A stretch of DNA of 64,000 nucleotides from contig NZ_JAHSTY010000001.1 in NCBI RefSeq assembly GCF_019145355.1, positions 1,860,001-1,924,000 of the forward strand, read 5' to 3'. The DNA comes from Pseudomonas azadiae. GTDB lineage: Bacteria > Pseudomonadota > Gammaproteobacteria > Pseudomonadales > Pseudomonadaceae. Made by a program: the position numbers and the translations under genes. Within the stretch, counting starts at the first letter, position 1. Each line of letters begins with the position of its first letter. Below are positions 59,436 to 64,000 of the stretch, piece after piece. The notes under the pieces are model-generated. The model was not told the origin of the DNA. It made no database searches and saw only the letters and a list, made by a program, of their open reading frames with translations.

Positions 59436-62373
59436 CCTCACCCAGATGCTGCTGATCAGCGCCGCCTACCTGGCCGCGTTGTTCGGCGTTGCCTGGATCA
59501 GTGAGCGCGGAATGATTCCGCGGGCGATCATTCGCCATCCATTGACCTACACCTTGTCCCTGGGCGTGTACGCCAGTGCCTGGGCGTTCTATGGCACCGT
59601 AGGCTTGGCCTATCAATACGGTTATGGTTTTCTGTCCAGTTACCTCGGGGTGTCCGGCGCGTTTCTGCTGGCGCCGGTGCTGCTGTACCCGATCCTGAAA
59701 ATCACCCGTACCTACCAGCTGTCTTCCCTTGCCGACCTGTTCGCCTTTCGCTTTCGCAGCACCTGGGCCGGCGCGCTGACCACTATTTTCATGCTGATCG
59801 GCGTCTTGCCCTTGCTGGCCCTGCAGATCCAGGCCGTGGCCGACTCCATCAGCATTCTCACCCGCGAGCCTGTGCAACATCGCGTTGCCCTGGCTTTCTG
59901 CGCGCTGATCACGCTGTTCACGATCTTCTTCGGCTCGCGCCATATCGCCACTCGCGAGAAACACCAAGGCCTGGTGTTCGCGATTGCCTTCGAGTCGGTG
60001 ATCAAGCTGATCGCCATCGGCGGCGTCGGCCTGTATGCGCTCTATGGCGTATTCGACGGCCCGCAGCAGCTGGAACTGTGGTTGCTGCAAAACCAGACCG
60101 CCCTCGCCGCCTTGCACACGCCGCTGCAGGAAGGCCCATGGCGCACCCTGCTGCTGGTGTTCTTCGCCTCGGCAATCGTGATGCCGCACATGTACCACAT
60201 GACCTTTACCGAAAACCTCAACCCGCGCTCGCTGGTCAGCGCCAGCTGGGGCTTGCCGCTGTTCCTGCTGTTGATGAGCCTGGCGGTACCGCTGATCCTG
60301 TGGGCCGGTTTGAAACTGGGGGCCACCACCAACCCCGAGTACTTCACCCTTGGCGTGGGCATTGCCGCCAATAGCAAATCCCTGGCATTACTGGCGTACG
60401 TGGGCGGTTTGTCCGCTGCCAGCGGCTTGATCATCGTCACGACGCTGGCATTATCGGGCATGGCGCTCAACCATTTGGTACTGCCTTTGTACCAGCCGCC
60501 GGCCGAAGGCAATATCTACCGCTGGCTGAAATGGACACGGCGCGCGCTGATCGTCGCGATCATCATGGCCGGCTACGGGTTCTACCTGTTGCTCGGCCCT
60601 GGGCAAGACTTGGCCAACCTGGGAATCGTCGCGTTCGTCGCCACCTTGCAGTTCCTGCCGGGAGTGCTGTCGGTCCTGTATTGGCCCACCGCCAACCGTC
60701 GCGGTTTCATCGCCGGGCTGCTGGCGGGGATCCTGGTCTGGATCGTCACCATGTTGCTGCCGCTGGTCGGTAATCTGCAGGGCTTCTATATCCCCTTGCT
60801 GAACATGATTTACGTGCTGGACGACACCAGTTGGCACATGGCGGCGATTGCATCCCTGGCCGCCAACGTCTTGATGTTCACCCTGATCTCGCTGTTCACC
60901 AATGCCAGCCCGGAAGAAACCAGCGCCGCCGAAGCCTGCGCGGTGGACAACGTGCGCCGACCGCAACGGCGTGAATTGCATGCGGCCTCGCCCCAGGAAT
61001 TCGCCACGCAACTGGCCAAACCCCTGGGCGCCAAGGCCGCACAGAAAGAAGTGGAACAGGCACTGCGCGATCTCTACCTGCCGTTCGACGAACGCCGCCC
61101 TTACGCGCTACGTCGCTTGCGTGACCGTATCGAAGCCAACTTGTCGGGGCTGATGGGACCGAGCGTGTCCCAGGACATGGTTGAAACCTTCCTGCCCTAC
61201 AAGGCCGGCGGCGAAAATTACGTCACCGAAGACATCCATTTCATCGAGAGCCGGCTGGAGGACTACCACTCACGCCTCACAGGCCTGGCCGCCGAACTTG
61301 ATGCGCTGCGCCGCTATCACCGCCAGACCCTGCAGGAACTGCCGATGGGCGTCTGCTCCCTGGCCAAGGATCAGGAGATCCTGATGTGGAACAAGGCCAT
61401 GGAAGAACTCACCGGCATCGCCGCGCAGCGGGTTGTCGGTTCACGGCTGAATACCTTGGGCGAACCCTGGAAAGAATTGTTACAAGGATTTATCGATCTG
61501 CCCGATGAGCATCTGCACAAGCAACACCTGGCCCTAGATGGCCAGACCCGCTGGCTGAACCTGCACAAAGCTGCGATTGACGAACCCCTGGCGCCCGGCA
61601 ACAGCGGCCTGGTGTTGCTGGTGGAAGACCTGACCGAAACGCAGATGCTCGAAGACAAGCTGGTGCACTCCGAGCGCCTGGCCAGCATTGGCCGACTGGC
61701 GGCGGGCGTGGCCCACGAAATCGGCAATCCGATCACCGGTATCGCCTGCCTGGCGCAGAACCTGCGGGAAGAGCGCGAAGAGGACGGCGAAATCATCGAG
61801 ATCAGCGGGCAGATCCTCGAACAGACCAAGCGTGTGTCGCGCATCGTGCAATCGCTGATGAGCTTTGCCCACGCAGGCGGCCATCAGAACCAGGACGAAG
61901 CGGTGTGCCTGGCCGAAGTGGCGCAGGATGCCATTGGGCTGCTGGCCCTGAACCGGCGCAATTTCGAAGTACAGTTCTTCAATTTGTGCGACCCCGACCA
62001 TTGGGTCGATGGCGACTCGCAACGCCTGGCCCAGGTACTGATCAACCTGCTGTCCAACGCCCGCGATGCAACGCCGGCCGGCAGCGCGGTACGCGTCAAG
62101 ACCGAGGCTTTCGAACATACGGTCGATCTGATCGTCGAAGATGAAGGTAGCGGTATTCCACAGAACATCATGGACCGATTGTTCGAACCCTTCTTCACCA
62201 CCAAGGACCCCGGTGAAGGTACCGGTCTGGGCCTTGCACTGGTCTATTCCATCGTTGAAGAGCATTATGGACAAATCACCATCGACAGCCCGGCTGACAC
62301 CGAAAGCCAACGCGGCACCCGTATCCGGGTGACCTTGCCGCGTCATGTCGAAGCGACGTCCGCTGTGAACTGA
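59425..62373 (+). CDS. cbrA: Sensor histidine kinase CbrA
   Basis: 982 residues from the ATG at 59425 ([20 protein letters not shown]); an ATG two codons upstream is possible. N-terminal SLC5 sodium:solute symporter-like domain (about 1-490, some 13 helices; IREKHQG-like loop, [20 protein letters not shown]), a linking STAC/PAS part (about 500-745), then HisKA with [18 protein letters not shown] (His764) and HATPase ([39 protein letters not shown]). Controls carbon/nitrogen balance with CbrB; CbrA also takes up histidine in known species. Confidence 0.97.
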   Translation: MSFSLTQMLLISAAYLAALFGVAWISERGMIPRAIIRHPLTYTLSLGVYASAWAFYGTVGLAYQYGYGFLSSYLGVSGAFLLAPVLLYPILKITRTYQLSSLADLFAFRFRSTWAGALTTIFMLIGVLPLLALQIQAVADSISILTREPVQHRVALAFCALITLFTIFFGSRHIATREKHQGLVFAIAFESVIKLIAIGGVGLYALYGVFDGPQQLELWLLQNQTALAALHTPLQEGPWRTLLLVFFASAIVMPHMYHMTFTENLNPRSLVSASWGLPLFLLLMSLAVPLILWAGLKLGATTNPEYFTLGVGIAANSKSLALLAYVGGLSAASGLIIVTTLALSGMALNHLVLPLYQPPAEGNIYRWLKWTRRALIVAIIMAGYGFYLLLGPGQDLANLGIVAFVATLQFLPGVLSVLYWPTANRRGFIAGLLAGILVWIVTMLLPLVGNLQGFYIPLLNMIYVLDDTSWHMAAIASLAANVLMFTLISLFTNASPEETSAAEACAVDNVRRPQRRELHAASPQEFATQLAKPLGAKAAQKEVEQALRDLYLPFDERRPYALRRLRDRIEANLSGLMGPSVSQDMVETFLPYKAGGENYVTEDIHFIESRLEDYHSRLTGLAAELDALRRYHRQTLQELPMGVCSLAKDQEILMWNKAMEELTGIAAQRVVGSRLNTLGEPWKELLQGFIDLPDEHLHKQHLALDGQTRWLNLHKAAIDEPLAPGNSGLVLLVEDLTETQMLEDKLVHSERLASIGRLAAGVAHEIGNPITGIACLAQNLREEREEDGEIIEISGQILEQTKRVSRIVQSLMSFAHAGGHQNQDEAVCLAEVAQDAIGLLALNRRNFEVQFFNLCDPDHWVDGDSQRLAQVLINLLSNARDATPAGSAVRVKTEAFEHTVDLIVEDEGSGIPQNIMDRLFEPFFTTKDPGEGTGLGLALVYSIVEEHYGQITIDSPADTESQRGTRIRVTLPRHVEATSAVN

Positions 62374-62395
62374 GACCGTCGAGAGAATTGAATCA

Positions 62396-63823
62396 ATGCC
62401 GCACATTTTGATCGTCGAAGACGAAACCATCATCCGCTCTGCCTTGCGTCGCCTGCTTGAACGAAATCAGTACCAGGTCAGCGAAGCCGGCTCGGTGCAG
62501 GAAGCCCAGGAGCGTTTCAGTATTCCCACGTTCGACCTGATTGTCAGCGACCTGCGCCTGCCTGGCGCGCCTGGCACCGAGTTGATCAAGCTTGGCCAGG
62601 GGACCCCGGTGCTGATCATGACCAGCTACGCCAGCCTGCGCTCGGCGGTGGACTCCATGAAGATGGGCGCGGTGGACTACATCGCCAAGCCTTTCGACCA
62701 TGACGAAATGCTTCAAGCCGTGGCCCGTATCCTGCGTGACCGCCAGTCGGCCAGCAGTACGCCGGCCGAACCGCGCCCGGCGGGCAAAACCGCCGACAAG
62801 CCCAACGTCGACAACAGCAACGGCGAGATCGGCATCATCGGTTCCTGCCCACCGATGCAGGACCTGTACAGCAAGATCCGCAAAGTCGCCCCGACCGACT
62901 CCAATGTATTGATCCAGGGCGAGTCAGGCACCGGTAAAGAACTGGTGGCGCGCGCCCTGCACAACCTGTCCAAGCGTGCCAAGGCGCCGATGATCTCGGT
63001 GAACTGCGCGGCGATTCCCGAATCCCTGATCGAATCCGAACTGTTCGGCCACGAAAAAGGCGCGTTTACCGGCGCCAGCGCCGGGCGTGCGGGCTTGGTA
63101 GAGGCGGCGGACGGCGGCACCTTGTTCCTTGATGAAATCGGCGAACTGCCTCTGGAAGCCCAGGCGCGGTTGCTGCGCGTGCTCCAGGAAGGCGAGATCC
63201 GCCGCGTAGGCTCGGTGCAGTCGCAAAAGGTCGATGTACGCCTGATCGCCGCTACCCACCGCGACCTGAAGAGCCTGGCCAAGATCGGCCAGTTCCGTGA
63301 AGACTTGTACTATCGCCTGCATGTCATCGCTCTCAAGCTACCGCCCCTGCGTGAACGTGGCGCCGACGTCAATGAGATCGCCCAGGCGTTCCTGCTGCGC
63401 CAGAGCGCCCGCATCAACCGCACCGACCTGAAGTTCGCGGCGGACGCCGAGCAGGCGATTCGGCATTACTCGTGGCCGGGCAACGTGCGGGAACTGGAGA
63501 ATGCGGTCGAGCGTGCGGTAATCCTGTCGGAGAGCCCGGAAATTTCCGCCGAGCTGCTCGGCATCGATATCGAGCTGAGCGACCTGGACGACGACGATTT
63601 TGTCGGCCTGGCCCCGCAGCAGGGCGGCAGCAATACCAGCCATGAGCCGACGGAAGATTTGTCACTTGAAGACTACTTCCAGCACTTTGTCCTTGAGCAT
63701 CAGGACCATATGACCGAGACCGAGTTGGCGCGCAAACTGGGCGTAAGCCGTAAATGCCTGTGGGAACGCCGCCAGCGCCTGGGCATTCCACGCCGCAAGA
63801 CGGGTGTGGCCAGCGAGAGCTGA
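62396..63823 (+). CDS. cbrB: Sigma-54-dependent response regulator CbrB
   Basis: 475 residues. Receiver domain (about 1-118) with phospho-acceptor Asp52 ([11 protein letters not shown]), AAA+ domain with GESGTGKE near 175 and the sigma-54 loop [11 protein letters not shown] near 220, and a C-terminal Fis-type helix-turn-helix ([20 protein letters not shown]). Starts 22 bases after cbrA. Known to activate crcZ, which titrates Hfq/Crc and relieves catabolite repression. Confidence 0.97.
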   Translation: MPHILIVEDETIIRSALRRLLERNQYQVSEAGSVQEAQERFSIPTFDLIVSDLRLPGAPGTELIKLGQGTPVLIMTSYASLRSAVDSMKMGAVDYIAKPFDHDEMLQAVARILRDRQSASSTPAEPRPAGKTADKPNVDNSNGEIGIIGSCPPMQDLYSKIRKVAPTDSNVLIQGESGTGKELVARALHNLSKRAKAPMISVNCAAIPESLIESELFGHEKGAFTGASAGRAGLVEAADGGTLFLDEIGELPLEAQARLLRVLQEGEIRRVGSVQSQKVDVRLIAATHRDLKSLAKIGQFREDLYYRLHVIALKLPPLRERGADVNEIAQAFLLRQSARINRTDLKFAADAEQAIRHYSWPGNVRELENAVERAVILSESPEISAELLGIDIELSDLDDDDFVGLAPQQGGSNTSHEPTEDLSLEDYFQHFVLEHQDHMTETELARKLGVSRKCLWERRQRLGIPRRKTGVASES

Positions 63824-63839
63824 GGGTGCGCCCCCACAG

Positions 63840-63912
63840 GTAACACCCACAGATGTGAAAAAACTGTTACCGCAGATATTTCGCGTAACAAAAGCCGGGG
63901 CTTACGGTAACG
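63840..63912 (+). promoter_or_regulatory. Candidate CbrB upstream activating sites
   Basis: Repeated GTAAC elements downstream of cbrB: GTAACA (63840-63845), the inverted pair TGTTAC-N14-GTAACA (63865-63890), and GTAACG (63907-63912). Several palindromic subsites of this kind are known for CbrB at crcZ. They lie about 80-150 bases before the sigma-54 -24 element at the window end. Confidence 0.7.
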
Positions 63913-63929
63913 AAGCCCCGGCTTTTTTT
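63889..63929 (+). terminator. Rho-independent terminator after cbrB
   Basis: GCCGGGGCTT-N9-AAGCCCCGGC plus seven T, A-run on the left. It ends cbrB transcription and lies among the GTAAC operator repeats (the loop contains one). Confidence 0.93.
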
Positions 63930-63988
63930 GGCCCGTCAAAAACCCGAATCTGCCTCAACCCCCTGGTTTTGCTGGGTGTCACGAAAGT

Positions 63989-64000
63989 TGGCACGCACCC
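63989..64000 (+). promoter_or_regulatory. -24 half of a sigma-54 promoter (probable crcZ)
   Basis: TGGCACGCACCC at the end of the window matches the -24 half of TGGCAC-N5-TTGC; the -12 half would be just outside. With the CbrB-type operators before it and cbrB upstream, this fits the crcZ sRNA promoter. Confidence 0.55.

Overview
The window is chromosomal DNA of a Pseudomonas of the fluorescens group. Four things point there: the CbrX-CbrA-CbrB carbon-control module beside dksA and gluQ, a PrrF small RNA beside a haem ABC transporter, a YfiR/YfiN/YfiB (AwsX/AwsR/AwsO) c-di-GMP operon, and several families of REP/REPIN repeats of the type described in P. fluorescens. No database search was possible; family names rest on motifs, length and gene order.

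Bases 1-22,300 are a metabolic, repeat-rich half. After a small block (LysR regulator, MdaB-like reductase, TSUP exporter, second LysR) comes an almost complete L-tryptophan degradation supercluster spread over several divergent operons: kynU with its regulator kynR; catBCA with catR; antR facing antABC; an aromatic amino-acid permease; and kynBA. Together they run tryptophan > N-formylkynurenine > kynurenine > anthranilate > catechol > cis,cis-muconate > muconolactone > beta-ketoadipate enol-lactone. A permease directly downstream of kynU is broken by an internal deletion with a frameshift. A cupin gene, the valine-catabolic mmsAB operon with a divergent LysR regulator, and a small DUF3077-like gene follow. 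That small gene has an intricate, potentially switching RNA leader. Nine REPINs and one degenerate REP lie in this half.

Bases 22,300-41,500 are core functions, nearly all on the minus strand: recCBD followed closely by yfiRNB, then a complete rRNA operon (16S-tRNA-Ile-tRNA-Ala-23S-5S) with three tandem promoters, and msrPQ.

Bases 41,500-64,000 hold pssA, ilvIHC, the mrcB-lipoprotein-yqcC block, a kinase/ATPase fusion, small proteins, the Fur-type prrF sRNA, hmuTUV, a small Rieske protein, an aminotransferase with sfsA, dksA, gluQ, and cbrX-cbrA-cbrB. The last 180 bases carry CbrB-type operator repeats and the -24 half of a sigma-54 promoter, which I read as the start of the crcZ sRNA promoter cut off by the window end.

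The control logic is linked. CbrAB and CrcZ relieve Crc/Hfq repression of amino-acid and aromatic catabolism, and the tryptophan cluster, with its A-rich leaders, is a plausible target. PrrF in P. aeruginosa is known to limit anthranilate degradation (antABC, catBCA) under iron starvation, so the sRNA at 52.3 kb probably also acts on the cluster at 6-14 kb.
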